Source: Brachynemurus nebulosus
Taxonomy: Eukaryota; Arthropoda; Insecta; Neuroptera; Myrmeleontidae
Direction: 5' to 3'
Assembly: GCA_035578155.1 (NCBI GenBank)
Contig: JAPWDM010000001.1
Coordinates: 163,343,498-163,407,497, forward strand
Length of the DNA stretch: 64,000 bases
Part shown: positions 32,262 to 42,998 of the stretch, in pieces
How the letters are laid out: every line of letters starts with the position of its first letter
Position numbering within the stretch: the stretch's first letter is position 1
Notes under the pieces: model-generated
The model's input: only the letters and a program-made list of their open reading frames with translations
What the model was told of the DNA's origin: nothing
Database searches by the model: none
Program-made: the position numbers and the translations under genes

Positions 32262-35200
32262 TCAAATCCGTTTGGGTAGGACCCATGGGTGGTCCGAAAC
32301 CCTACCACGGCTTCTGGTACGGTAGTTTTCATCTCGCCTCGCATCACCGACAGGTGCGGCTCCCTCAGCTTCGTCGGCACTTGCGTAGCTATCCGAGGAG
32401 TTACCGTCATTTACCCCTCCCATGTTGGGTTCGGCTTCACCTTCATTTTCGTCTTCAGGTTCTACGGCTTCCTCGTCCTCGGGATGTTGCCGTATATCGA
32501 TCCCCTCTACAACCGGAATTTGACGTGCTTCTGGTGGTGGTGGATGAACGTCAACTGGAACCTCTACGATTTCGATTGGCTGGTCCTCAGTTTCATTTGC
32601 CATTTGCTCATTCCCGTCTGATAAAATCGGGTCCCACATTCCCACTTCTTCGATTTCTCCCCCGTTGAGCTGATTTTGGCTGCCCCCTTCCCACTTCGGT
32701 AGATTTGCTATGTCCCCCTTATATGATTTTAGTCGGTTCACATGAACGACTTCGGTTTTATTCCCGTAGACCTCCTTTATTTGGTATGTAACCGGCCCTT
32801 TTATGTCGATTACACGATATGGCCCGGTCCATGGTTTAGCGAGCTTTTTCCCTTGTTTTATCGCTGGTTGGTATAGAAAGACAATTTCGCCAAGTTGAAA
32901 CGCCGCTGGTTTTGATTTCTTTTCGTAATAACTATTTTGCCGTTGAACTGCTTCTTCGTTGTTTTTCATAACTCTTTCGTATGCGATAGACAATCGTTGT
33001 AGAAGTTCGGTTACATAATTTTCGCTGACGTCATAATTCATACGCCTTGGTTTGATTATTTCGTCATACGGCATCCTCATGTCGCGCCCGTGTAATAAGA
33101 AAAATGGAGTCTCTCCCGTTGCACTGTGTATCGTACCCCGATACGCCATTAAAATATATGGGAGCCAGTCATCCCAATCCCGTTGATCATCTTTGATGAA
33201 ATGTGACAACATATCTTTAATGACCCTGTGACTTCTTTCAATAAGCCCATTTGACTGCGGATGGTAAGCAGTAGTGTGAATTTTCTTGATTTTTAGTTTT
33301 TCACACAAGTTTTTCATCAGGCTTGACAGGAAATTGGTCCCTTGATCCGTGAGCAAAATCCTCGGTGTACCGTGCCTAGCAATGACTGTTTCAACTAGCG
33401 CCCTCGCTATCGTGTCTGCTTTCTGGTCTGGTAGAGCAACAGCTTCCAAATATCGTGTGAAGTGATCCTGGATTGTAAGGATAAATTTGTTCCCACGTAA
33501 AGTTGTTGTTAGAGGGCCCACAATATCCAATGATATTCGTTCAAATGGGGCCCCTACCGTCGAAAATTTTTGAAGGGGTGCGGGTTTACGATTCGGTGGT
33601 GTTTTCCTACGAGTACATGAGATACACTGATTACAGTAACGCTTAACATCTGATGACATTGAAGACCAATATAATTTACTGCGTATTAAAGCCAATGTTT
33701 TTGCGATACCCGAATGTGCGCAGAATGGCGAATCGTGATAGTCACGTATCACTTGATCAACCATTGAATTGGGGATCACAAGTTGGTCATATCTTCCGTC
33801 TCTTGTGCGCGTTTTGTACAAGATCCCGTCGTCATCTAAATAGTATTGATCAATATTGGACCCATTTTCGATTTTTGATATAATAGAAGTTAAATTTTTA
33901 TCCCTTCGTTGTTCTGCTTTTATCCACCCTCGATCCCAAAACGGTTCATAGACTGGTTCGACATCTGCCATTCCCACTGGTATTCGAGACAGTGCATCTG
34001 CATTTCCATTTTTGCGTCCCGGACGATATGTTACTTCAAAATCGTACTCACTAAGTATCAAAGCCCATCTAGCAAGTCGTGAACTTGGGTCCTTTATTGA
34101 CAGTAACCATTTTAACGGACGATGATCCGTAATAACGGTGAATTTTCGACCAAACAGGTAGCAACGGTAGTGCTTTATAGCCCATACCAAAGCAAGCAGT
34201 TCACGTTCAGTCGCCGAATAGTTCCTTTCCGCCTTTGTAAGTTGTCGACTAGCATACGATACAGGTTTTTCGAGCCCATTTTCTTTCTGACTTAAGACCG
34301 CCCCTATCGCTGTGCCCGATGCATCGGTAGTTACGATGAATGGCTTTGTAAAGTCAGGATATTTCAGCACTGGTGGTGTACAAAGTGCTTCTTTTAAACT
34401 TTGAAAAGCCCGATCCGCTTCTTTACTCCATATGAAGGGTGTGTTTTTCTGGGTAAGTTCCGTTAGCGGTTTAGCGATCTTTGCAAAATTCTGGATGAAC
34501 CTCCGGTAGAACCCAGCTAGACCCAAAAAGGCACGTATCCCTTTAACGTCCCTAGGTTGAGGATATTTCTTCACGGCTTCTACTTTTCCCTCGTCGGGTA
34601 AAATTCCTCGGTGAGAAATTATATGCCCTAAATACTTGGTTTCACGTCGCAGAAACTGACATTTGGTTGGTTTCAATTTTAGATTAGCCTTTCGAATGCA
34701 ATCAAACACTTCCCTGATTCTATCTAAGTGTTCTCCCAGTCCGTTACCATTGAAAATGATGATATCGTCGAGATAGGCGAAACATTTGATCCCTTTAATT
34801 CCTGTTAGGATGGTGTCCATCAGGCGCTGGAAGGTGCTTGGGGCATTGATGAGTCCAAAGGCCATTTTTCGACATTCGTAGTGACCATCTGGAGTTGAGA
34901 ACCCAGTCTTCTCCTGATCTTCATCAGCAATACCTATTTGCCAATACCCCGAAGCCAGATCTAGTGTGGTAAAAAGATTGGCATTACCGAGCATGTCTAT
35001 CGTCTCTTGTAGATTCGGTAAGGGATAGAAATCACGCTTCGTTACTTGATTTAACCCTCTGAAGTCGATGCAGACCCTGACCTTAGCCTCCCCTGTTGGT
35101 GTCTTTTTCGGAACCATAACAACCGGTGCCGACCATGGTGATGTTGAGTGCTTGATAACCCCTTCCTTGAGCATCTCTTGAATATTATCCTGTAGAATCT

Positions 35201-36541
35201 GTCGTTGTGCATGCGGGACTCGGTACGGAGCTTTAGAAATAGGGTGAACATTTTCTGTAACTATTCTATGTTTAATCCCAACGGCTTCCCCTAGTTTGTC
35301 TCCTTCAAGAAGAAATATATCCCTATATTCGCATAATAATTTAATTAGGAGCTTTTTGCTAGTCCCATCTAGGTGCCTTAAATCGATGCAATCCTCCAAT
35401 AACGCTTCTTCCGCTTTTAATTCGGCGTTTACTGTACAGCAATTTATCCCATTTCCCATTTTTCTATTATAATTTGCCCTATTTTTATTCCCTTTGCTTT
35501 TATTTAATAATGACGTTGCGCGCGCATTTGCATTTTTCCCTTGTAAATGATTTCCCATATTATATTTATTGTTGCCCTTTAAATTTATAGAGCCCCCACT
35601 TGCTGTATTGTTTCCCATTCCATCCAATTCCGTTTCTTCTGCATATCCTACAATAGTTTTAACTGGAACTTCCAATTCTTGATGGCTTAAATTTACTAAA
35701 CAAACTCTAACTTCGTTGTCCTCAGTTACGTTATCCATTACACGTGCTGATATAACCCCATGAATAAGTATTTCAGTTGGTTCCACAATAACTGCTTTCG
35801 ACGTAAGTTCCGAACTAGCCACACAAACGCATTCGCATCTAGCGGGCAGTAGAAGTCTTTCCTTGAGCGAAACAGGGTAGCGGCCAACTACCTGCTTCTG
35901 ATCAACACTTAATTTTGGCCGAATTAAGGATGATCGGACTCCTTCGTTGTTAATCTTCTTTGTGGTCGGTTCGATACTGATATCGTTTTCAGCTACATGA
36001 GTACTTGGTTTTGAGTTTGCACATTTTTTCCACTTTTCCTTGTTCCCATTAATTGATTTCCCGTCGTTGACGTAGTTGGTTATAGGTAAATTTGCATCTT
36101 CTTCATTATACATCCGTAGTATTTCGTCCCTCATTGTTAATGTCCCGTTGTCGTAATTTATGGTAGCCCTAGCGGCCCTTAAGAAGTCACGTCCTAGTAG
36201 TCCATCGGCATTGATGGGTAGATCGTCACAAATTATGGCTGTAAGATCAAAATTTTGATGTTCGGTGGATAAGGTAAGGTTGGCATATTCATCGCAGCGT
36301 ATCTCGTCCCCAGTTATACCTATTAATTTCATATCGCCCATTTTTTGACATATTAATGAAGCTAGTGAATCCCTTTTTAATAAAGTTGCTGCGCTACCCG
36401 TGTCCACGATAAGTTGAACTGGTCGTCCATTTACATTCACCGAGATGAAGCTGGGAATGTCCCTTTGAATGAATGTGTGTGATATTATTACTGTTGGTTT
36501 CCTTCGAGCCGGGACTCGCGCGAAGGGTCTTCGTAGTTTAA
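32262..36541 (-). CDS. pol: Gypsy Pol polyprotein (protease, RT, RNase H, integrase)
   Basis: The pol frame is open from the frameshift site (36536-36542) to 32262; a 1392-residue piece counted from a GTG at 36440 is used for numbering. Order: aspartic protease with VDTGSAATLL (D13); a low-complexity N/K-rich linker; reverse transcriptase with YLDD (556-559); RNase H (TTDASGTAIGAVL); integrase zinc-binding H...H...CNQCISC; integrase core with D972 (LDIVGPL), D1032 (TDQGTNF) and E1068 (IERSHR), a D-59-D-35-E spacing typical of Ty3/Gypsy; a GPY/F module (WTGPYRVIDIKGPVTYQI); and an acidic C-terminal tail of about 100 residues. No ATG opens the frame near its start, so it is most likely made as a Gag-Pol fusion by -1 frameshifting. 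No inactivating change seen. Confidence 0.96.
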
Positions 36542-37645
36542 ATTCCTTCCAGAATCAGTAGTTTGTCGAGCTGGTACACCCGTAGAAGTTGAAGACCCCC
36601 TTGTAGGTGTCGTCCTGGTGCCCCATTGACGTTGCCCCCCGTTGTTATTCTGGTTGCGAAAACAATTTCGTTCCATATGCCCTATCCGGTTGCACTTTCT
36701 ACAGACAATTGCGGAGCGGCACTGAGCAGCGAAATGACCAGGTTTGAAACAATTAAGACATACTTGACCCCCTGGTGAATTATTCGGAGTATTCCGTGGT
36801 CCCCCCCTTGTAGTTGTCTTCGGAGCCCCCCTAGATTGATAGTTGTGGTTAATGGAAGGATTTCTAGAATTTGGTGTCCGATTCGTGAATCTTGGTGGTG
36901 AAGCATTATTGTTGTTTTGATAGGATCCCCGCGTACGATTTTGCATGCCCTGGTCAGAAGCCCCATATCCCGTGTAAAAAGAGCTCGTCGATGTTCTTCC
37001 GTTGCTTAGAATAAGTTGATTCATTTCTTCTTGTTCCGCAATTTCAGCTGCTTTGTCGATTGTAAGGTTCTTTTCGCGGACCAAGTGAATGCCGATAATT
37101 CGTAATAACTCACGCTTGAGTCCCTGTCGAAACTGTGCCAGTACCAGATCCATGTGTTTCTTCTCGATACCCGGTTTTTGACGGTCGGATGCATTTTGAA
37201 GGTCCTCTTCTAAAGATTCCTGAGCGACTAGTTTCAGCCTTGTTATGAACTGCTGGACCGTTTCATTACTTCTTTGGAAGGTTTGCGTTAACCTGTATTG
37301 AGCTGCTCCAGGGACACGACGTGGTGCAAATCGTGCTATTAATTTAACTTTAAGATCTTTATAGGTAATACCGGGTGCTTGCAAAGTCGTCTCGCTTTTG
37401 TAATATCGGTATGCTTCCCCGACTAATTTGCATTTGAGTACACTTAAAAGTTGAGATTCTGTGAGTTGCTCCAATTCGGCCCGTTGTTCCAAACGATCGA
37501 AATATTCCCTAACGTTTACATCTGTTTTGCCCGTAAAATTTTCAAGTGAGTTCACAATTGAACCCAAACTAACTCGTGGTACCTCAACCGTGATGGACGG
37601 TTTACGCTCTGCTGCCTTAGACCCAGCTGCTTCGCCTTGCGTCAT
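36488..37645 (-). CDS. gag: Gypsy Gag, 385 aa
   Basis: A structural protein that would form the particle and bind genomic RNA. It has a retrotransposon gag domain across about residues 30-200 (FTGKTDVNVREYFDRLEQRA, later LTQTFQRSNETVQQFITRLK), then a Q/N/R/T-rich region and two CCHC knuckles: CLNCFKPGHFAAQC from residue 296 and CRKCNRIGHMERNC shortly after. Start: ATG at 37645. The stop TAA lies just after a frameshift signal that feeds pol in the -1 frame. Length and layout are normal for the family. Confidence 0.95.
   Translation of the reverse strand: MTQGEAAGSKAAERKPSITVEVPRVSLGSIVNSLENFTGKTDVNVREYFDRLEQRAELEQLTESQLLSVLKCKLVGEAYRYYKSETTLQAPGITYKDLKVKLIARFAPRRVPGAAQYRLTQTFQRSNETVQQFITRLKLVAQESLEEDLQNASDRQKPGIEKKHMDLVLAQFRQGLKRELLRIIGIHLVREKNLTIDKAAEIAEQEEMNQLILSNGRTSTSSFYTGYGASDQGMQNRTRGSYQNNNNASPPRFTNRTPNSRNPSINHNYQSRGAPKTTTRGGPRNTPNNSPGGQVCLNCFKPGHFAAQCRSAIVCRKCNRIGHMERNCFRNQNNNGGQRQWGTRTTPTRGSSTSTGVPARQTTDSGRNLNYEDPSRESRLEGNQQ
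36501..36542 (-). promoter_or_regulatory. Programmed -1 frameshift site (slippery heptamer plus hairpin)
   Basis: Minus-strand TTTAAAC (36536-36542) is in the correct phase for gag (T TTA AAC), a canonical X-XXY-YYZ heptamer. After a 9-nt spacer, CCTTCG (36521-36526) can pair with CGAAGG (36501-36506), with an internal CGAG/CTCG pairing possible. The pol frame is open in -1 from here. The gag stop lies 3' of the stem, as expected. Confidence 0.85.
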
Positions 37646-39152
37646 GATTGATGATTAGGTGATGTCGCCCCGCGAAAAAGAAAATTACGAATTCCAAAAC
37701 CCCCGAACAGACAAGAGAATACAACCGTATGTTCGTTTATTTATTTATAAATAATAAAAAGAAAATTTTACATATAATGTTTTAAACTGATGGATACCGA
37801 ATATGTATTAAAGGTGTTGTTCCCTTTTCCAGAAAATACAAAACAAACAACAAAAAAAAAACAGAAAAAACTTCGAAACAATTCCCAACAACCTTTCACT
37901 ATTTACTCCTTGTTTACACAGATACAAATTTACGTCCCCTCCCAATTTCCAAAATTTTTTGCAAGTGTAGCATTACCGTACGCCCAAATTACCAAAATAA
38001 TGCATACAATTTCAAAATTTATTATAAAAATACTTTAACATGTATATTTAACTGAATATATTTATGACCCACTCTGTAGCGTGAGTACACCTTGTATTTA
38101 TCACTTTGGCAATGCATTAAAGTTGTGTATGAACTGCGAACGTTCGTATATGTACGGTAATACTACCCCTATGCTTATATGTATATATCCAATATATTAT
38201 TATGTGTGTATCCTCTGGCGCGGTATACTATGTTTGATGTACAACCTCATATGTACGTATTCTCGTATACATACATATAGTATGTTATAGCTACATATAC
38301 ATATCCTTGATAATTATTTATGTATAGTAATTTAATTAGTAATACATACATATGTGGGTACATATAGTATAATGTATGTACTATGCATGTATTATGTATA
38401 TGTGGTGTATGTGTACGTCTCTATGCGTACGTCTACTGTCTTATATGCGATATGTGTAATATAATGACGTAATCATTACTTACCTTGCAACAAACGAATC
38501 TAGGAAATTGATTCGCAACGATCAATTCAACGTGTATTGTTACGCACTTATTGTCTTTTTATTGCTTACGTAGCTTATTTCATATTATAATGACCCATAA
38601 ATTAACTATGAAACAATGCCCTATCAGATTTTTGTTAATTTAATTTTTCAGCAAGAAAAAAAAACACGAAAAATTATGCAGATTATAATATACCTAACTA
38701 TATTTATTCCTCTTTTGTTTTTTGGTTTTTTCTTTTTTAAGAATTTATTTTTCTAAATTGATTTTAACTACCCACGGAAAGAGAAGAAAAAAAAAAATTG
38801 TATTATATTTACAAAATTAATATTAACTGCCCAGTACAAAATAAATTCAAAGAACCCTTTTAATTTTTCTTTTTCTTTTAATTGATTCATTTACCGAATT
38901 AAGTAAGCGCACTTATGAATTATTTTAGAAAAGTTTTTAATGTTGGGGTGTTTAATTATTTTATGCCCTTCCTAAAATCCTTATTTCATAAAAACTTTAT
39001 AAAAATCTAAATTTATTACCTACTTTATAAATTCCTAAATTTTTCTCTTTTTAACGTGATACCCTCCCAAAATTTAAACCAAATGAAAATTTAACCCCCC
39101 CCCCATCTTTCCCTGGAAACGATCGCGCCTACCCATTTTCCAACAGGACACA
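37646..39152 (-). other. Gypsy 5' leader, unusually long (~1.5 kb)
   Basis: About 1.5 kb separates the primer-binding site from the gag ATG. It contains TATG/CATA-rich sequence (about 38040-38460), several short frames with no recognisable motif, and C-runs near the LTR. It may hold packaging or internal promoter sequence, or a captured fragment. Confidence 0.6.
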
Positions 39153-39170
39153 TTCCGTTCGCTGCCACCA
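39153..39170 (-). promoter_or_regulatory. Primer-binding site, tRNA-Leu type
   Basis: Plus-strand TTCCGTTCGCTGCCACCA resembles the 3' end of a tRNA-Leu whose 5' end is GGCAGCG (recalled, not searched). It lies 4 nt from the 5' LTR. Confidence 0.65.
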
Positions 39171-39174
39171 AAAA

Positions 39175-39668
39175 TGTTACGACCGCCGCGGAATGACGAT
39201 CAGTAGCGTGTTGAGCGTAGAGGGTTCGAACTCTACGAAACTCAAAACTAGTAGTTTCGAGATGTGCCCTCGTGTCGGACGGTAGGGGGATGTCTCAGGG
39301 TTAAGAAATAAAACATTATAAACCACGTTTACGCTTAATCTACAGTTTATTAATATATTAAGTTTAAAAGAAATACATATTACTATCGACTTACCCCGAA
39401 ATTCCCGTGCTTTCACTTTTATCCTGGTTCTCAAGTAACACTCACTTTCACCCTTCAGACACTACGTGTAATTAACTTCCAACTCTACTCACACTCTGTT
39501 TCCAACTGTATTTCATCGTTCCCAATTTTTGGTCAACGACTTGCCTGAATGCAACGATTTTCGCTGACACCATCAATTTTTAATTATTACATTAATTTTT
39601 CATTAATTGCGTTAATCGCTACAGTCAAACCTGTCTACGCTGGAACACAGTTAGACCCGTTCACAACA
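39175..39668 (-). repeat. Gypsy 5' LTR (right copy)
   Basis: 494 bp, identical by eye to the left LTR; start of element transcription. Confidence 0.95.
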
Positions 39669-39769
39669 AACTTCAAAAGGCTGATGTTATTGAACCACTA
39701 GGTGATTATCTGGATGAAACTGATAAAGAAGATGCTAGCGATTATGATGATGATGATGATGATGATTAA
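39669..39769 (+). pseudogene. Small acidic-tailed gene, 3' part
   Basis: Continuation of the frame opened at 31021, in phase after removal of Gypsy and one AACT. It ends with a run of aspartates encoded by a GAT repeat (DYDDDDDDD) and a TAA, about 30 bp before the right inverted repeat. Acidic tails occur in histone-binding and in single-stranded-DNA-binding proteins, but no family is recognised here. Confidence 0.6.
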
Positions 39770-39802
39770 TTGATTATCCACACTAAGAATTTACTGTAGT
39801 GT

Positions 39803-40163
39803 ACCGAGTTAGGGTAACCCCACATTTTTGACGCAGTAGTGTACCCCATCTATCAAATTGTAACCTAAAATTCACTCTGCGCATGCGTCGTGTACTTAAA
39901 TTCAGTCTGCGCATGCGTTAGGTTTGCATTCAAAAACTATGGCGGGTAATGGGTTAACACAAAACCAAATTGTGATAAGTAAATTGTGATGACGCATAAT
40001 GGGTTAACATAAATTAATTTGGTTGCGGGTAATGACTCATCTCTTACGAATTTCAAGGCTAACAGTATGAGCGCGTGTGGGGTCAAATGTCAACAACAAA
40101 TTTTAAATACATGTACTTGGTACGTGCCGGGTCAAAGGTCAAGGTTTGCACATCGATACAGTT
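39803..40163 (-). repeat. Right long inverted repeat
   Basis: Inverted partner of 26573-26931. It contains TGACTCA at 40033-40039 (the reverse complement of the array heptamer), with another just outside near 40165. The outer edge (GTTTGCACATCGATACAG) also resembles the GTACTGTACGTGCAAAC block of the 210-bp repeat on the left. Confidence 0.9.
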
Positions 40164-41152
40164 TGATGACTCATCAGTTCGGAATGTGTAGTACCGTAAA
40201 ATGGGTGCAATAGACCCATAAGACACACGCTTTCAAACATCGTCAAAGGGGTTCAAGTTACTCCGTTTTGCGGTGGCCCAGAACTGTCCTAGCTATTCTA
40301 CTTACATACACAACTGAAACATATTGACAATAAAAATCAGTGCCATCAAACACACACCCACACACATCTGACGATCAGGACAAATCATATTTCTTTTATT
40401 GCATTCATTTAACACATATTACATCATTTATTAATAACAAACAGACTTTCAAGACATCAACGTGCCGTCTAACATAAACAAGAAAATTTGAAAATTTTTA
40501 TTGCACATCTAATACGTGATAATATACAAACACAAACGTACACGTAATAAAAATAAAAACATGCGGCCTTGTCCAATCCATGAGGGATGGATGGCATGGC
40601 AATGGTCATTCATGACTGTGATGATAATATCATATTAAAAATGGATGTGTCTGTTTGGCGTCATTTTGTCTCTGTTACGATTAAATATAGACGTGTGTGT
40701 GTGTTTTCGCTCCAAACATTTGATACATTATCGACAATAAACAAAGACATAAAAAGCACAAATGACAAATAATATTAACTGAAACATACACCAGAGACAA
40801 AAGTAAATGAGCGCTATACTGTTCTGCCGTGTCACACGAATCTCACGTATCTCAAAAATGATAGTTTTGAGACAAATTGATTTGAATAAAATATCAAATG
40901 ATCTTAATTATCTTAACATTATTAAATATCTGAGATAATTGATTTTTATTATGCGTTATTGATTCAACGTTGCAACATTGATTTAATAGCGTATAAATAA
41001 AATAGGGTATGTAGGGAAAATATAGGAAATAGAGAATGTGATACAATAAAAATAAAAACTTAAAAATATAATACATTAATTATATTATATTACTATTAAC
41101 AAATTAATTAATTTTATTGTCAATATATACATGCGAGGGAATGAGCAGAAAC
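40164..41152. other. Anonymous spacer
   Basis: No gene recognised. Includes a CA-rich stretch near 40350-40375; otherwise AT-rich. Confidence 0.45.
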
Positions 41153-41160
41153 CTTTAAAC

Positions 41161-41840
41161 CAATGTCTTTCAATCTTTTTCATGCTACGACACCCGTAGT
41201 ATGGAAAAATTTTTTGCGACCCCCTACCCTCCGCTATTACTAACTTTTCATAGTTAGGTATATCGATTAAATACGTAATTAAGGACTTGAAACAGGCATA
41301 TTTTTATATCGACATGGAAGTTGGCGACTTATAGTAGCTTCTGAACGTGCGCGTGGCGTAAAAAGTGACACGCGCACGCGCGACAGTCGTCGTTTAACAC
41401 TTCCGAACGTAATCCACTTGAATTCTTTGAATTGTGAACTCGGGTTACTATTTAAATTTACAGAATTGCCTTTTTGTTTGTTTAGTGTCTAATCTTCTAC
41501 TGTTTGTTTAATGTCTAATCTTTTACTGTCTAATATTCAAAATTCTATGCTCATTGTAATTATTGAAAATAAATAAGTTTCTGGAAACATATGCACAATC
41601 GTCAACTTCAAGTTCCAATGTGAGTAATAAAACAAAACCAAAGAAAAAGTGTCTACATAACTGCCTTACGGATTTACTGTTATTGAAAATAAGCCGAACT
41701 TTTGAAACTATCACATTAATGTACACATTAATTAACCTCCTCTTTATTAAATATTATGTATTGAAGTAGAAGGGTTTTATTTTTAAAGTAACTGCGACCC
41801 TCTTAAAAAGGCTTCGCGACCCACAGGTTGAAAAACACTG
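41161..41840. mobile_element. Non-autonomous hAT element (680 bp)
   Basis: A perfect 8-bp target duplication CTTTAAAC flanks it (41153-41160 and 41841-41848), diagnostic of hAT-type insertion. The left end CAATGTCTTTCAATC and reverse-complemented right end CAGTGTTTTTCAACC match at 12 of 15 positions and have the CAgtG tip common in hAT elements. GTGGGTCGCGAAGCC next to the right tip is of the same style. A 68-codon frame (41563-41769, MKINKFLETYAQSSTSSS) could be a transposase remnant, but no catalytic motif is present. Confidence 0.88.
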
Positions 41841-42208
41841 CTTTAAACGTTAATACACGTAACTGTCGTATCTCAAAATATATGACATTCGTGTAACACA
41901 GCAGAGCTGCTGCTACGATATTGGTGATGAAAATGGAACTGCAGTAATTGTATCATATATAGTTTAAGATGGGTGGACAGAAGTTTTACGAATAGTTCAC
42001 AAATAGTTTAAGAACTGTTTCGTTGGTGACGTGAAAGATACTACTTGTGAATACTTTGCAGATTGTTTGTGAATAGTTTCCAATTTGATATCTAGTTAAT
42101 AATTTTCTACTTGTTAGTATATATAACAAAATTAATTTTATTTCTCTTTAATTTGTACTAGATGAGCAATTTATACACTAATATATACCTACAATATGCA
42201 CTGTTTAA

Positions 42209-42513
42209 CCCTTTCCTGCCAGGCGGTACTTTTGAGTACCAGTTAACTCACCCTCCAATTTCGCATCCATTTAAAAAAAAAAAAAAAACTGAAAAACCCA
42301 TTGCAATGATTTGATTAAAATTGACATTAGTATCAAAAAAACATCACTAACAATTAAAAATAATTCCAATTGGTTGAGCAAATAGTACTCTGAAGTATCA
42401 ACAAGTATTTTAGACGAATTATTAATGATTTGTTAAAATAACCTAAAACTTCTGGTAATACTGGTAAGTACCGTCAGGCAGTTATGGTTTAAAAACCGTT
42501 GGGCAGGAAAGGG
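42209..42513. mobile_element. piggyBac-like MITE (305 bp)
   Basis: TTAA at 42205-42208 and 42514-42517, with 12-bp perfect terminal repeats CCCTTTCCTGCC. CCC tips directly inside TTAA are the piggyBac signature. A subterminal GGTACTTTTGAGTACC stem lies near the left end. Non-coding. Confidence 0.88.
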
Positions 42514-42790
42514 TTAAGACAATTTTTCTAATATAAAATATTGATGAAGATATATATGTAAGTATATCGTGACCAAAATTATACTCGTGGGATTTTTTCA
42601 AAACCGTGTTTATACATATTTCAGATTAGAAAAGTTCGTGGTGCCAATTGCCAAGTCGGTCAGACATTGTTTAAACCGAAATTGTTAAAAGCAAATAAAA
42701 AAAACAAAATTTTGCCAAATGCATGTTTGGCACGCATTAAGTGGCTAAAGCATTTAAGTTTAAAAATAAATCAACATATTTGATAAAGGG

Positions 42791-42990
42791 CAGCGGCGTC
42801 GCAAGGCGAAAATGGGGAGTGGGCAAGATAAATTTTTGCGAGGCCCCCTTTAATTTTCTTTTTAAAATTTCTGTCTTAAAAATTAGGCGACGAGCCAAAT
42901 AAAAAAACGAAAAACAGCCACTCGCGAGGCCTCTTTAAGTCCGAGGCCGTGAGCGTGGGGTCACAACGCCCACGCCTAGCTCCGCCACTG
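42791..42990. mobile_element. hAT-like MITE (200 bp)
   Basis: Terminal repeats CAGCGGCGTCGCAAGGCG and CAGTGGCGGAGCTAGGCG (14 of 18) are flanked by 8-bp near-duplicates ATAAAGGG and ATAAGGGG. GC-rich relative to its surroundings and non-coding. Confidence 0.8.
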
Positions 42991-42998
42991 ATAAGGGG

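Larger units (their letters stand above)
31125..39668 (-). mobile_element. Complete Ty3/Gypsy LTR retrotransposon (8544 bp)
   Basis: Two 494-bp LTRs with TG...CA ends, apparently identical, flank gag and pol on the minus strand. The 4-bp target duplication AACT is exact at 31121-31124 and 39669-39672. A tRNA-Leu-type primer-binding site, a purine tract and a -1 frameshift signal are all present. The copy lies inside a small gene of the inverted-repeat element. Identical LTRs and open frames indicate a recent, possibly active copy. No env-like frame was found. Confidence 0.97.
26573..40163. mobile_element. Candidate virus-like DNA element with long inverted repeats, split by a Gypsy insertion
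   Basis: Two ~360-bp inverted repeats (26573-26931 and 39803-40163) enclose about 12.9 kb, of which 8.5 kb is a later Ty3/Gypsy insertion, leaving an element of about 5.0 kb. Inside, left to right: a 210-bp tandem repeat, a 314-bp perfect duplication, two minus-strand frames (one broken), a central 27-bp and 21-bp repeat array rich in TGAGTCA, and three closely packed plus-strand frames ending about 30 bp from the right repeat. Compact divergent frames, long terminal repeats and a central enhancer-like array resemble a small DNA-virus genome or a virus-derived transposon. No helicase, capsid, polymerase or transposase motif was recognised, so the class is unknown. No target duplication was found. 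Confidence 0.55.

Noticed and set aside
32285..32668. Plus-strand frames opposite the Gypsy pol C-terminus
   Set aside because: Antisense shadows of a GC-richer coding region.
16485..39668. env-like genes in the two LTR elements
   Set aside because: No third frame of suitable length, signal peptide or membrane segment lies between pol and the 3' LTR in either element.
26573..40163. Reading the inverted-repeat element as a densovirus copy
   Set aside because: Size and terminal repeats fit, but no superfamily 3 helicase or phospholipase motif was seen in any frame, so the name is not supported.
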